Notes under the pieces: model-generated | Database searches by the model: none | Seen by the model: only the letters and a program-made list of their open reading frames with translations | Told to the model about the DNA's origin: nothing | Assembly (NCBI GenBank): GCA_012728835.1 | Contig: JAAYEJ010000052.1 | Span: 1 to 51,786, forward strand | Source: Candidatus Brocadiaceae bacterium | GTDB lineage: Bacteria > Planctomycetota > Brocadiia > SM23-32 | Direction: 5' to 3' | Length of the DNA: 51,786 nt | Translations under genes and position numbers: made by a program | Shown here: positions 8,328 through 16,567 of the stretch, one piece after another | Layout of the letters: each line of letters begins with the position of its first letter | Position numbering within the stretch: the stretch's first letter is position 1

Positions 8328-10045
8328 CGATCGCCTCCCGCCGGCGGCCGGTTCCGGCGCTGCCACTCGAAGATGGACGGCACGTCCGGCCGGGGCCGCG
8401 GGGGCATGCCGTCGGCGGCCTCCAGGATCACGCTCCCCTCGACCACGGCGGCGGACGGACTGCCGGCGAAGACCGCGCCGTTGCCCCCGTAGACGGTGTT
8501 CCCGACCATCGTCAGACCGCTCGTGCGCGCGGCGTCTTCGGCGACCACCGCGGCGAAGTCGTCGGCGACCGAGAACACGTTGCCCTTGATGACGTGATCG
8601 AACTGCGCACCGCGCATGAGGATGGCGGGGCCGCGCGAGAGGATGCGGTTGTGGAAGAAGAGCCAGTTCTCGTTCATCCCGCCCAGCACGATGCCGCAGG
8701 GGCCGTAGTGCATCATGCCCGGCTCGAAGACCACGTGCTCGGTGGTGTTCCGGAAGTCGCAGTTGTAGAAGCAGTTGCGCGGGCCGTTCGGGCCGTGGCT
8801 GCTGTCCGACGGCGGCGTCGCCCAGAAGGCGTGCCCATACGAGCCGCCGCCCGTGGGCCGGCCGCGCGGCTCGAGGATCACGCAGTTCTCCCACAGGTTC
8901 TCGTGACACCAGCCGGAATGCATCTGCCCGTCGCTGTAGTAAAACGTGGAGTTGCGGAACACGCAGCCGCTGCACGCCCAGTCGAGGTTGGGGGCGTGCC
9001 GCATGTTGCGCGTGGTGACGTTCTCCATCAGGCAGTCCGAGCTGTACTGCCATCCCACGTACGCGGTGCCGGCCCCGCCCATGTCGTGCGCGTGGTTGAA
9101 CTCGCAGTCGCGGATCTCCATCCACTTCACGTGGGACCCGTAGAGGGGCATGCGGCCGGTCCAGTCCACGGTCACCCGGCGGCCCCAGCAGTTGACGGCC
9201 CGCAGGAAGAGCACGGTGCAGATCTTCGGCTCGCGGCGGGCCTGCGTGATGAAAAGGTCCTCGATGCCGCAGCGCTCGATGGGGGCGGCGCTCGTCACGT
9301 ACGACGCGTCCGCCAGCGGGAAGTCGATGCGCAGCGGCTGGTTGATCGTGACGGTGCGGCCCTGTACGCGCTCGATGCGCACCATGGTTCGGCGCGGATT
9401 GTGCCGGCACAGGCTCTCGATCAGCAGCTGCCAGCGGTCCGTATTGTGGGCCTCGAGGGCCAGCCACTGGCCGGGCGCCAGACCGTCGGCGTCCTGCAGT
9501 TCCAGATGCGTGTCGCCGCGCCGCCCGTCGGCCGCCAGCAGGCGCTCATCCTCTTCGCCGCCGCCGGCGAAGGTGATGACGCCGTCCGTGATGCGCCCGC
9601 CGCTCTCGTTGTAGCGGATGACGATCCTGGTCTTGTCCCGACCGGCGCCGCGGATGACGACCCCGTTCTGCCGGATCAGCACCTTGCGGTCGAGGTGGTA
9701 GGTCCCCTCGCCCAGCAGCACGGCCCCGCCGCCCGCCCGGCCGGCCGCGCTGCAGGCCGTCTGGAGCGCATCCGAGTCGTCCCGGTCGTCGTCGGCGCGG
9801 CCGCCGAAGTCCTCGATCCGGCAGAAGGCCCGCACGTCCGGAATCCCCCCCTGCACGCCCGCACCCGTCCAGTCGGGAAACCAGGTCTCGCCGTCGGGGC
9901 CGAGCACGTCAGCAGCCGTGCCGCCCTGCCTGTACTGCGGAGGCCACGGCGTCGAGGCGGCCTCCGCGCCCTGCAGGCCCGATTCCACGGCCATCAGCAC
10001 GCCGCACGCGGTCAGAACGACAACCAGCATCTCCACTGTACCCAT
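8324..10045 (-). CDS. Secreted right-handed beta-helix protein (pectate-lyase-3-like)
   Basis: A 573-residue protein with an N-terminal hydrophobic export segment (MLVVVLTACGVLMAVESG). From about residue 75 it has the signature of pectate lyase 3/end-sialidase-type beta-helices: DFGGRADDDRDDSDALQTA, then GGGAVLLGEGTYHLDRKVLI and VVIRGAGRDKT. The remainder is rich in short Asn- and Gly-ending coils (NVTTRNMRHAPN, VFRNSTFYYSDG, NCDFRNTTEHVVF) typical of parallel beta-helix rungs. Such proteins bind or cleave acidic polysaccharides outside the cytoplasm; catalytic residues cannot be assigned here. It is followed by an overlapping gene and preceded by the FGE-fold gene 69 bases upstream. A perfect 7-bp hairpin lies at 10056-10071 in that gap. 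Confidence 0.82.
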   Translation of the reverse strand: MGTVEMLVVVLTACGVLMAVESGLQGAEAASTPWPPQYRQGGTAADVLGPDGETWFPDWTGAGVQGGIPDVRAFCRIEDFGGRADDDRDDSDALQTACSAAGRAGGGAVLLGEGTYHLDRKVLIRQNGVVIRGAGRDKTRIVIRYNESGGRITDGVITFAGGGEEDERLLAADGRRGDTHLELQDADGLAPGQWLALEAHNTDRWQLLIESLCRHNPRRTMVRIERVQGRTVTINQPLRIDFPLADASYVTSAAPIERCGIEDLFITQARREPKICTVLFLRAVNCWGRRVTVDWTGRMPLYGSHVKWMEIRDCEFNHAHDMGGAGTAYVGWQYSSDCLMENVTTRNMRHAPNLDWACSGCVFRNSTFYYSDGQMHSGWCHENLWENCVILEPRGRPTGGGSYGHAFWATPPSDSSHGPNGPRNCFYNCDFRNTTEHVVFEPGMMHYGPCGIVLGGMNENWLFFHNRILSRGPAILMRGAQFDHVIKGNVFSVADDFAAVVAEDAARTSGLTMVGNTVYGGNGAVFAGSPSAAVVEGSVILEAADGMPPRPRPDVPSIFEWQRRNRPPAGGDR

Positions 10046-10114
10046 TGCACTTCCCCCGGGAGGTCTCCCGGCTCCTCGGAACAGACGTGGTCGGCTGACG
10101 ACGGCAGGGCTCGC

Positions 10115-11218
10115 TTACGGCATGAGTTCGCAGACGACGCGGAAGCCGTGGTCGGCCACCCGGTTGGACGCACGATCGCGCCCGCGCGCGGCGGACCGAA
10201 GCGGCACAGGGTAGTCGAACCAGGAGCCACCGCGCACGACGCGGTAGGCTCCCCGGGCAGGCCCCGTCGGATCCTCGGCGGAGACCACGGATCGATAGGC
10301 CCCCGAGTCATACCAGTCCAGACACCACTCCCAGACATTCCCGTGCATGTCGTACAGCCCCCAGGCGTTGGGCAACCGGCCGCCGACGTCCTGAGATCGC
10401 CCGCCGGAGTTGCGCGAGTACCAGCCTGCAGTGTCCAGCCGCTGCGGGTCGGCCCCGAAGCTGTACGACTCGGTCGAACCCGCACGGCAGGCGTATTCCC
10501 ATTCGGCTTCAGTGGGCAGGCGGTACGTGCAGTCCTCCGCCTCCGAGAGCCGCCGGCAGAACTCCACGGCGTCATGCCACGACACGCTGTCCACGGGACG
10601 GCGAGCGCCCGGGAACTGCGACGGGTTCCCGCCCATCACCGCCTCATACTGCTCCTGCGTCACCTCGAAGGCGCCGATGAGGAACGGGCGCGTGATCCTC
10701 ACCTCATGCTGAGGCCGCTCGCTGCCGTCCCGGGCCGGCTCGCCGCGCGGGCTGCCCATCGCGAAGGCGCCGGCAGGCACAGCGGCAAGCTCCATCCCGA
10801 TGGAGTTGCGGTAGTAGACGACGTCCACCACCGTCTCCCCGTCCGGAGTCGCCGCCGTGACGCGGCGCGCCTCCGCAGTCCATCCCGCCGGCACGTCCGA
10901 CGCCGCCATGGCCGGCGGCGTCGTCTCCGGTCCACCCGGTCCCGTCTTCGCCTGTAGCTCTGCCATTGTCCTGGCATCCCGGGCTGCCGTGCTGGTGTCC
11001 GCCGCCGGACGGTCCGCGTGCGCCGTCACCCCTGCAGCCCTCTGGCGGCTCCGGCTCTGTTCGGACAGCGTCGTCCCATGGGGGGGGTCCTGCATACGCA
11101 TCGTCTGCGCGTCCGCGCAACGCCCGGTCGCAGACAGGGCGCACCCGCAGATCGCGCAGGCGATGGGAAGGAAGAGCAGAGGGCGCACGATCGTATCGGC
11201 CCATTCATGTTCGGGCAT
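10115..11218 (-). CDS. Exported FGE/SUMF1-fold protein lacking the catalytic cysteines
   Basis: A 367-residue protein with an N-terminal export signal and a possible lipobox (AICGC at about residue 26). Residues 125-365 form a sulfatase-modifying-factor domain: VPAGAFAMGSPRGE, FEVTQEQYEAVMG, PVDSVSWHDAVEFC, YRLPTEAEWEYACRAG, NAWGLYDMHGNVWEW and VVRGGSWFDYPVPLRSA. In genuine formylglycine-generating enzymes the stretch after GGS carries two active-site cysteines; here Asp, Tyr and Pro occupy that place, so formylglycine synthesis is unlikely. Binding or structural roles are more probable, as for many bacterial proteins of this fold. No sulfatase gene is in the window. The start is uncertain (no good ribosome site; GTG at 11188 is an alternative). 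Confidence 0.8.
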   Translation of the reverse strand: MPEHEWADTIVRPLLFLPIACAICGCALSATGRCADAQTMRMQDPPHGTTLSEQSRSRQRAAGVTAHADRPAADTSTAARDARTMAELQAKTGPGGPETTPPAMAASDVPAGWTAEARRVTAATPDGETVVDVVYYRNSIGMELAAVPAGAFAMGSPRGEPARDGSERPQHEVRITRPFLIGAFEVTQEQYEAVMGGNPSQFPGARRPVDSVSWHDAVEFCRRLSEAEDCTYRLPTEAEWEYACRAGSTESYSFGADPQRLDTAGWYSRNSGGRSQDVGGRLPNAWGLYDMHGNVWEWCLDWYDSGAYRSVVSAEDPTGPARGAYRVVRGGSWFDYPVPLRSAARGRDRASNRVADHGFRVVCELMP

Positions 11219-11273
11219 CGCAAGGCCGGCTCCGTGCCGGCACAGCCCGCCGGATCGGGCGGTTCACTGACCT

Positions 11274-11301
11274 ATTGTACGTCCCGACCCGACAACATCA
11301 A
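11274..11301 (-). promoter_or_regulatory. Possible promoter of the FGE-fold/beta-helix operon
   Basis: On the minus strand TTGATG (11301-11296) and TACAAT (11279-11274) are separated by 16 bases. The predicted start is near 11267, about 50 bases before the ATG at 11218. It lies in the 133-base gap between rseP and the three-gene unit. Confidence 0.42.
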
Positions 11302-11351
11302 CGTCCGGCGCCCCGTCGCCGCGGAGCGGGACGGCCGCCGGGAGCCCGCCC

Positions 11352-13160
11352 CTACAGCCCGACCAGCCGAGCGATGTCGTTCCAGGTCACGTAGACGACG
11401 AGCATCAGAAGCAGCGCCAGGCCGACGGCGTTGGAGAGCAGGAGCGCGCGTTCGCCCAGACGGCGTCCGCGCAGCTTCTCCATGAGGATGAACAGCAGGT
11501 GCCCGCCGTCCAGCACGGGGATCGGCAGGATGTTCAGGAACGCCAGCGACCCGCTGATGACGGCCGTCAGGTAGAGCAACTTGCCCAGGCCCTGCTGAGC
11601 GGCGCGGTATGAGACGACGGCAATCGACACGATGCCGCCCATCTGCTCGGTGCTGACGCTGCGGGTCGCGAACCCCCGCACCATCAGGACGATCTCCGCC
11701 AGCGTCTGCCATGTGTTCACGACGCCCTTCTGCACGGCGGCCAGGACGCCATACCGCTGCAGGACGGTCTTCGGCCTCTCGCAGAGGAAACCCGGGTGAC
11801 CCACGGCAAGGGTGGGGTCCTCGACCGGCAGCATCTCGGCCGCCACGATCTGGCCGTCGCGCAGCCATCGGACCACGCGCGGGTCATCTCCCCCGCCGGC
11901 GAGCGCGCGGCCGATGTCGCTCCAGGCGCTGACCTCCTTCTTTCCGATACCCACGATCACGTCGCCGGGCCGCAGGCCGGCCTCCCAGGCCGGGCTGCCC
12001 TCCCGGACCCAGGTCATCTCGGGTCCCGTCTCGAAGAGGACGCTGCGGCGGAACCGCGCCAGCGAGACCCTGTCGGGCAGCGTCAGCGCCACGGTCACCT
12101 CGCCGCCGTCGCGTTCGACCGTCAGCGCCATCTCGCCCAGTTGCTCGCGGGCCACCAGCTCCAGGTCGATGCCGCTGCCGACGGGCACGCCGTTCAGGGC
12201 CGTGATGCGGTCGCCCGCCCGCAGGCCCGCCTGCTCGGCCTCGCCGCCGGCGGCCACCGCCTCCACGACCGCGGTCAGGCCGGAGATGCCCAGGCCCTTC
12301 TGGGGCGATGCGACCATGCGCGGCCGCACGGTGAGCGGCTGCCCTTCCCGCTCGATCAGCAGCTCGACTTCGTCGCCCGGCTCGAAATCGGCCAGCTCGG
12401 TGTCCAGCTCGAACGCCGTGGCGACCGGCCGGCCCGCGATGGCCAGCACCACGTCGCCCGGCCGCATCCCGGCCTCGACCGCCGGCCCGGCGTCCTCCTG
12501 ACCGTCGACGTCCGTCAGTTTCGTCACGACGGGCTCGACCGGCGGCTCCACGCCGATCATCCGCATCCCGGCCCCGGAATGGTAGCGCGGGGCGACCGCG
12601 AAGTCCATCAAGCTGCCGTCGCGCTCGACGTGCAGGTACAACTGGTCCTTGCCGCCCAGGGCGACCCTGCGGATCAGGTCCTCGAAGGTCGGGTTCTGCA
12701 TCCCGTCGACGGCCACGATGCGGTCGCCCGCCTGCAGCCCGGCCTGCCAGGCCGGCTCGCCCGGCAGCACGCGGCCGACCTCGCCGACCGTGAACGGCAC
12801 GCCGATGGCGAAGGCCACGATGAACAGGCCGACGGCCAGCACCAGGTTCATCGTCACCCCGCCAAGCACGAAGAGCGCGCGCTGGCCGGGCGTCTTGGAC
12901 CAGAACTCATGCGGCTCGGCCTTGCCCGGGGCGGAGTCATCGCCGCTCACCTTCACGTAGCCGCCGAGGGGGATCAGGCAGATGCGGTACTCCGTCTCGC
13001 CCACCCGGACGCCGATCAGCTTCTTCCAGAAGCCGATGGCGAACACCTCGACCCGCATCCCGACCGCTTTGGCGGCGATCAGGTGCCCGAATTCATGGAC
13101 GACGATCAGCAGGCTTACGGCGATCACAGCCATAACGCCGTTCAGGGCCGATGCAAACAA
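11352..13160 (-). CDS. rseP: Site-2 zinc metalloprotease RseP with four PDZ-like repeats
   Basis: A 602-residue M50-family membrane protease. The zinc motif HEFGH sits in the first transmembrane helix (about residue 23), and NILPIPVLDGGH in the last third supplies the third ligand. Between them are four PDZ-like units, each with an AG(L/M)xxGD core: AGLQAGDRI, AGMRPGDVV, AGLRAGDRI and AGLRPGDVI. Typical RseP has two and about 450 residues. The enzyme cleaves anti-sigma factors or remnant signal peptides within the inner membrane. The start is chosen as TTG at 13160 because AGGAGG lies exactly 7 bases upstream and the resulting N-terminus matches the family. A GTG at 13184 in the same frame has no such site. 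It overlaps the end of dxr by 19 bases. Confidence 0.92.
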   Translation of the reverse strand: MFASALNGVMAVIAVSLLIVVHEFGHLIAAKAVGMRVEVFAIGFWKKLIGVRVGETEYRICLIPLGGYVKVSGDDSAPGKAEPHEFWSKTPGQRALFVLGGVTMNLVLAVGLFIVAFAIGVPFTVGEVGRVLPGEPAWQAGLQAGDRIVAVDGMQNPTFEDLIRRVALGGKDQLYLHVERDGSLMDFAVAPRYHSGAGMRMIGVEPPVEPVVTKLTDVDGQEDAGPAVEAGMRPGDVVLAIAGRPVATAFELDTELADFEPGDEVELLIEREGQPLTVRPRMVASPQKGLGISGLTAVVEAVAAGGEAEQAGLRAGDRITALNGVPVGSGIDLELVAREQLGEMALTVERDGGEVTVALTLPDRVSLARFRRSVLFETGPEMTWVREGSPAWEAGLRPGDVIVGIGKKEVSAWSDIGRALAGGGDDPRVVRWLRDGQIVAAEMLPVEDPTLAVGHPGFLCERPKTVLQRYGVLAAVQKGVVNTWQTLAEIVLMVRGFATRSVSTEQMGGIVSIAVVSYRAAQQGLGKLLYLTAVISGSLAFLNILPIPVLDGGHLLFILMEKLRGRRLGERALLLSNAVGLALLLMLVVYVTWNDIARLVGL

Positions 13161-14314
13161 CTCTGTGCCTCCTCTCGAGCCCACCGGTCGGCCGCCATCA
13201 CGGCCGCCAGTCCGGCCGCCGGTTCCACGGAGTGCCGGTCCATCACGTCCTCCACAACGTCGACGACGCCGGGCAGGCTGACCTCGCCGTTGAGAAACGC
13301 AGCGACGGCCACCTCGTTGGCGGCGCTCAGGACCGCCCCGCTCGTCCCGCCCTCACGCGCCACCCTGTAGCCGAGCGCCAGCGCGGGGAAGGTCGCGAAG
13401 TCCGGCTCGCAGAACTCCAAACCGCCGAGCCGCGCCAGGTCCAGCCGTTCCACCGGGCCGGCCGTGCGCTCGGGGTAGCTCAACGCATACTGGATGGGCA
13501 GGCGCATGTCCGGCGCCCCCATGTGCGCCAGCACCGACCCGTCCACCAACTCCACCAGGCAGTGCACGACCGACTGTGGATGGATGACCACCCCGATGCG
13601 GTCGGCCGGCAGCCCGAACAGCCAGCGCGCCTCGATGATCTCCAGCGCCTTGTTCATCAGCGTGGCGCTGTCCACCGTGATCTTCCGCCCCATCTGCCAG
13701 GTGGGATGCCGCAGCGCGTCTTCGGCGGTCACCCGGGTCAGCTCGGACCGCGTCATGCCGCGGAACGGCCCGCCGCTGGCGGTCAGCACGATTCGGGCCA
13801 CCTCCTCCGGCGGAACGGACCGCAGGAGCTGGAAGAGCGCGCTATGCTCGCTGTCGACGGGCAGGATCGCCCCGCCGCCCTCCCGCGCCAACGCCATCAG
13901 CGCGGGGCCGAACATGACCATGGCCTCCTTGTTCGCCAGCGCCAGCGTCTTGCCCGCCTCCAGGGCCGCCACGGCCGCCGGCAGGCCCACCCCACCGCTC
14001 ACGGCGCTCAGCACCACGTCGGCCCCGCCCCAGCCGGCCAGCCGTCGCAGCCCCTCGGCGCCCCACAACACCTCGGTGCCGCAGCCGTCCAGCGCGTCCC
14101 TCAGGCGAAGGGCGTCCTCGCGGTCCGCCACCGAGACGGCCTCGACGCCGAACTCCCGCGCCTGCGCCGCCAGGTCGCGCCAGCGCGAACCGCCGGAGAG
14201 CCCGACGACGCGCACGCGGCCGCCCATGCTGCGCACCACCGAGAGCGCCTGGGAGCCCACCGAGCCGGTGCTGCCCAGAACGACCACGTTCCTGGCCGCA
14301 GCCGCCCCCGTCAT
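13142..14314 (-). CDS. dxr: 1-deoxy-D-xylulose 5-phosphate reductoisomerase
   Basis: A 390-residue enzyme of the MEP isoprenoid pathway, converting DXP to 2-C-methylerythritol 4-phosphate with NADPH. The N-terminal nucleotide motif VVVLGSTGSVGSQAL, ALANKEAMVMFG, the metal-binding DSEHSALFQLL, LTASGGPFRG, PTWQMGRKITVDSATLMNKALE and HPQSVVHCLVE are all present. The ATG at 14314 overlaps the ispG stop as ATGA, so the longer open frame upstream (to 15493) is not used. It sits between ispG, another MEP gene, and rseP, a common bacterial neighbour. Confidence 0.96.
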   Translation of the reverse strand: MTGAAAARNVVVLGSTGSVGSQALSVVRSMGGRVRVVGLSGGSRWRDLAAQAREFGVEAVSVADREDALRLRDALDGCGTEVLWGAEGLRRLAGWGGADVVLSAVSGGVGLPAAVAALEAGKTLALANKEAMVMFGPALMALAREGGGAILPVDSEHSALFQLLRSVPPEEVARIVLTASGGPFRGMTRSELTRVTAEDALRHPTWQMGRKITVDSATLMNKALEIIEARWLFGLPADRIGVVIHPQSVVHCLVELVDGSVLAHMGAPDMRLPIQYALSYPERTAGPVERLDLARLGGLEFCEPDFATFPALALGYRVAREGGTSGAVLSAANEVAVAAFLNGEVSLPGVVDVVEDVMDRHSVEPAAGLAAVMAADRWAREEAQSCLHRP

Positions 14315-15429
14315 GGCCGCCCCTCCGCGCGCGCCGCGCGCAGGCGCTCCAGCTCCTCCAGCAGGGCACGCGCCAGCTCGCCGGCCGGCGCCTTCCGCAC
14401 CCGGCGCCCGTCCCGAAACACGTAGCCGAAGTCCCTGCCGCCGGCCACGCCCACGTCGGCCTCCGCCGCCTCGCCCGGTCCGTTGACCACGCAGCCCATC
14501 ACCGCGATGCGCAGCCCGCCCGGCAGCCCGCGCACGGCGTCGCTGATCTCGTCCACCAGCGCCGGCAGGTCGATCTCGCAGCGCGCGCAGGTCGGGCAGG
14601 AGATAACCTCCGGCCCCTCCGGCCGGCGCAGCTCCAGGGCCTCCAGGATGGCGATGCCCGTCCGTACCTCCTCGTGCGGAGGGCCGGTCATCGACACGCG
14701 GATGGTGTCGCCGATGCCTTCGGCCAGGAGCGTCCCAATCCCGACAGCGCTTTTGACGGTGCTCGTGCGCGGCGGCCCGGCCGCCGTGACCCCCACGTGC
14801 AGGGGGTAATCGCAGCAGCCGGCCGCGCGCCGGTAGGCGGCGACCGTCGTGGGCACGTCGCTCGCCTTCAGGCTCAGCACGATGTTGGCGAGCCCCTCCG
14901 CCTCGGCCGCGCGGCAGTAATCGAGCACCGTCTCGACCATCAGCCCCGCCATGTCGTCGGCGGGTGCCCCGGGGTCGACCTCCAGGCCCCGGCGCGGCCG
15001 GATGGACCCCGAGTTGACGCCGATGCGCACCTTCGCCCCGGCCCGCGCGGCCGCCCGGTAGAACGCCCGTAGGCCCTCCTGATCGCGCATGTTGCCCGGG
15101 TTGATGCGCACGCCGTGCGCACCGGCCTCCAGCGCGGCCAGGGCCAGGTGGTGGTCGAAGTGGATGTCCGCAACCACCGGCAGCGGCGAGGCTTGCGTGA
15201 TGCGCCGGAGGCCGTCGACGGCCCGCCGGTTGGGCACCGCGCACCGGATGATCTCGCAGCCGAGCGCGGCCAGTTCCTCGATCTGCCCCAGCGTGAGGTC
15301 GGCCCGCTCTGTCGGCGTCGTCGTCATCGACTGCACGCTGACCGGCGCCCCGGCGCCGATCAGCACACCACCGCACTTCGCAGGGCGTGTCGGACGGCGT
15401 CCGGCACTCGTGACTCGCAGCTCGATCAC
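14311..15429 (-). CDS. ispG: 4-hydroxy-3-methylbut-2-enyl diphosphate synthase (flavodoxin/ferredoxin)
   Basis: A 372-residue iron-sulfur enzyme of the MEP pathway that converts MEcPP to HMBPP. The TIM-barrel half contains VSVQSMTTTPT, VRINPGNM, RIGVNSGS and HVGVTAAGP. The C-terminal half carries the [4Fe-4S] cysteines in SCPTCARCEIDL and in MGCVVNGPGEAAEADVG, the family signature. The frame is open to 15576, but the GTG at 15429 begins exactly where family proteins start (VIELRVTSAGRRPTR), and GAGGG lies 9 bases before it. It is the first gene of the ispG-dxr-rseP operon, with a TTGATT-N17-TATAAT promoter at 15502-15530. Confidence 0.95.
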   Translation of the reverse strand: MIELRVTSAGRRPTRPAKCGGVLIGAGAPVSVQSMTTTPTERADLTLGQIEELAALGCEIIRCAVPNRRAVDGLRRITQASPLPVVADIHFDHHLALAALEAGAHGVRINPGNMRDQEGLRAFYRAAARAGAKVRIGVNSGSIRPRRGLEVDPGAPADDMAGLMVETVLDYCRAAEAEGLANIVLSLKASDVPTTVAAYRRAAGCCDYPLHVGVTAAGPPRTSTVKSAVGIGTLLAEGIGDTIRVSMTGPPHEEVRTGIAILEALELRRPEGPEVISCPTCARCEIDLPALVDEISDAVRGLPGGLRIAVMGCVVNGPGEAAEADVGVAGGRDFGYVFRDGRRVRKAPAGELARALLEELERLRAARAEGRP

Positions 15430-15501
15430 TCGGCGATACCCTCGGGGATGGGAAGACGGACCGACCACCGACCTGCGGCCGCGCACACGCCACCTGCGTC
15501 G

Positions 15502-15530
15502 ATTATACGCCGTCTCACCGCCGAAATCAA
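15502..15530 (-). promoter_or_regulatory. Promoter of the ispG-dxr-rseP operon
   Basis: On the minus strand TTGATT (15530-15525) and a consensus TATAAT (15507-15502) are spaced by 17 bases. The predicted start is near 15495, giving a leader of about 66 bases. The 390-base region from 15430 to 15819 holds this promoter and the phoU promoter; nothing else was recognised in it. Confidence 0.68.
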
Positions 15531-15783
15531 AACCGCCCGCCGTGCCGCCCCGGCCTCCGGCGCCGCACGTTCGCATGAGCCGGCGGGCTCGAAGGGCTCC
15601 ACCAAACCCCTGCAGCGGCTCTCAGTCGCTATCATACACAATCACCCCTGCCGCGTCAACCTCCCCCCCCCCTGCACGCGCACGGCGCGCGGGCGAGACG
15701 CCCGGCGCTACGCACTGAGGGCGCCCGGGGGCCATCCCTTCAAGTGCCGGCCTTCGCTTGACATTGCCATCCATGCGCACATC

Positions 15784-15812
15784 TTGAATGCACACCCTGC
15801 ACACATTAGAAT
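15784..15812 (+). promoter_or_regulatory. Promoter of the phoU-like gene, probably leaderless
   Basis: TTGAAT (15784-15789) and TAGAAT (15807-15812) are separated by 17 bases. The ATG begins at 15820, only 7 bases after the -10 element, where transcription itself should start. No Shine-Dalgarno site is present. Confidence 0.6.
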
Positions 15813-15819
15813 CGAACAC

Positions 15820-16494
15820 ATGAGCCCGGCCCGCAACAGCACGGCGCACCCCGGCGAGGTGCCGGCCGTCAAGCAGCAGGTGGTGGCGCTCGGCAACATG
15901 GCCGAGTCGCTGCTGGCTGCCACGCTGGTGGCGCTCCTGGACGGGGACGCCTCCGCCGTGGACAGACTGCGGGAGGAGGACTACCGGACGCACGAGCAGT
16001 GGATCGAGGTCGACAAGCTCTGCACGAAACTCCTCATGGCCGGGCCGCAGGACGGCGGGCAGGTGCGCTTCCTGTCGGCGGCCGTGAAGATCGCCGGGAC
16101 CTTCAAGCGCATCGGCGACCAGGCCCTGCGGATCGCCGACGCCGTGCGCTCCGGCGACCCCGCCCGCATGAGCGCCGCCCGGGCGGCCTCCTCGGTGCCG
16201 CGCCTGGCGGAACTCGCCCAGGGCCTGCTGGGCGGCTGCATCGCGGCGCTGGTGGAGGGCGACCCCGACCGCGCAACGGAACTGCACGGGACGTTCCGAT
16301 CGCTGTCCGCCCTGCATTCCCGGGCCGTGCACTCGCTCATGGACGGCGTGGGCAGCGGGCAGGTCGAGGCGGCGGCCGGCGCCGGACTGGCCGCCATCGC
16401 GCTGCGCCTCGAACACATCGGCCGGGAGTCCCTGGAGGGCGCCACACAGGTGCGGCACTTCTACCTGCGCAACCACGTCGCCGAGGGTTGTTGA
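15820..16494 (+). CDS. PhoU-domain protein
   Basis: A 224-residue, all-helical cytoplasmic protein made of two PhoU-like three-helix repeats. The first is clear: LGNMAESLLAATLVALLDGD, REEDYRTHEQWIEVD and AAVKIAGTFKRIGDQALRIAD, where KxxxxxxRIGDxAxxIA is the PhoU signature. The second, about residues 125-215, ends LAAIALRLEHIGRESLEGA. PhoU proteins regulate phosphate transport or bind metal clusters. No pst or phoBR genes are adjacent, so the partner is unknown; the gene faces purQ convergently. The frame is open far upstream (to 15115), but the ATG at 15820 starts the conserved region and lies directly behind a promoter. Confidence 0.82.
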   Translation: MSPARNSTAHPGEVPAVKQQVVALGNMAESLLAATLVALLDGDASAVDRLREEDYRTHEQWIEVDKLCTKLLMAGPQDGGQVRFLSAAVKIAGTFKRIGDQALRIADAVRSGDPARMSAARAASSVPRLAELAQGLLGGCIAALVEGDPDRATELHGTFRSLSALHSRAVHSLMDGVGSGQVEAAAGAGLAAIALRLEHIGRESLEGATQVRHFYLRNHVAEGC

Positions 16495-16503
16495 CGGCGC
16501 CGC

Positions 16504-16529
16504 TGGAGGCGCACGCCCCGTCGTGCCCG
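16504..16529. repeat. Degenerate copy of the dispersed palindromic repeat
   Basis: This 26-base stretch, 9 bases after the phoU-like stop, resembles the reverse complement of the GGGCACGAC..CGTGCCC core repeated at the right edge (51435-51786), with a few mismatches. It lies between two convergent genes. No U-run follows the imperfect hairpin, so a terminator role is only possible. Confidence 0.45.
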
Positions 16530-16567
16530 TCCAACGCGCCCCGGGGATGCCCACTCGGGCACAGGCG

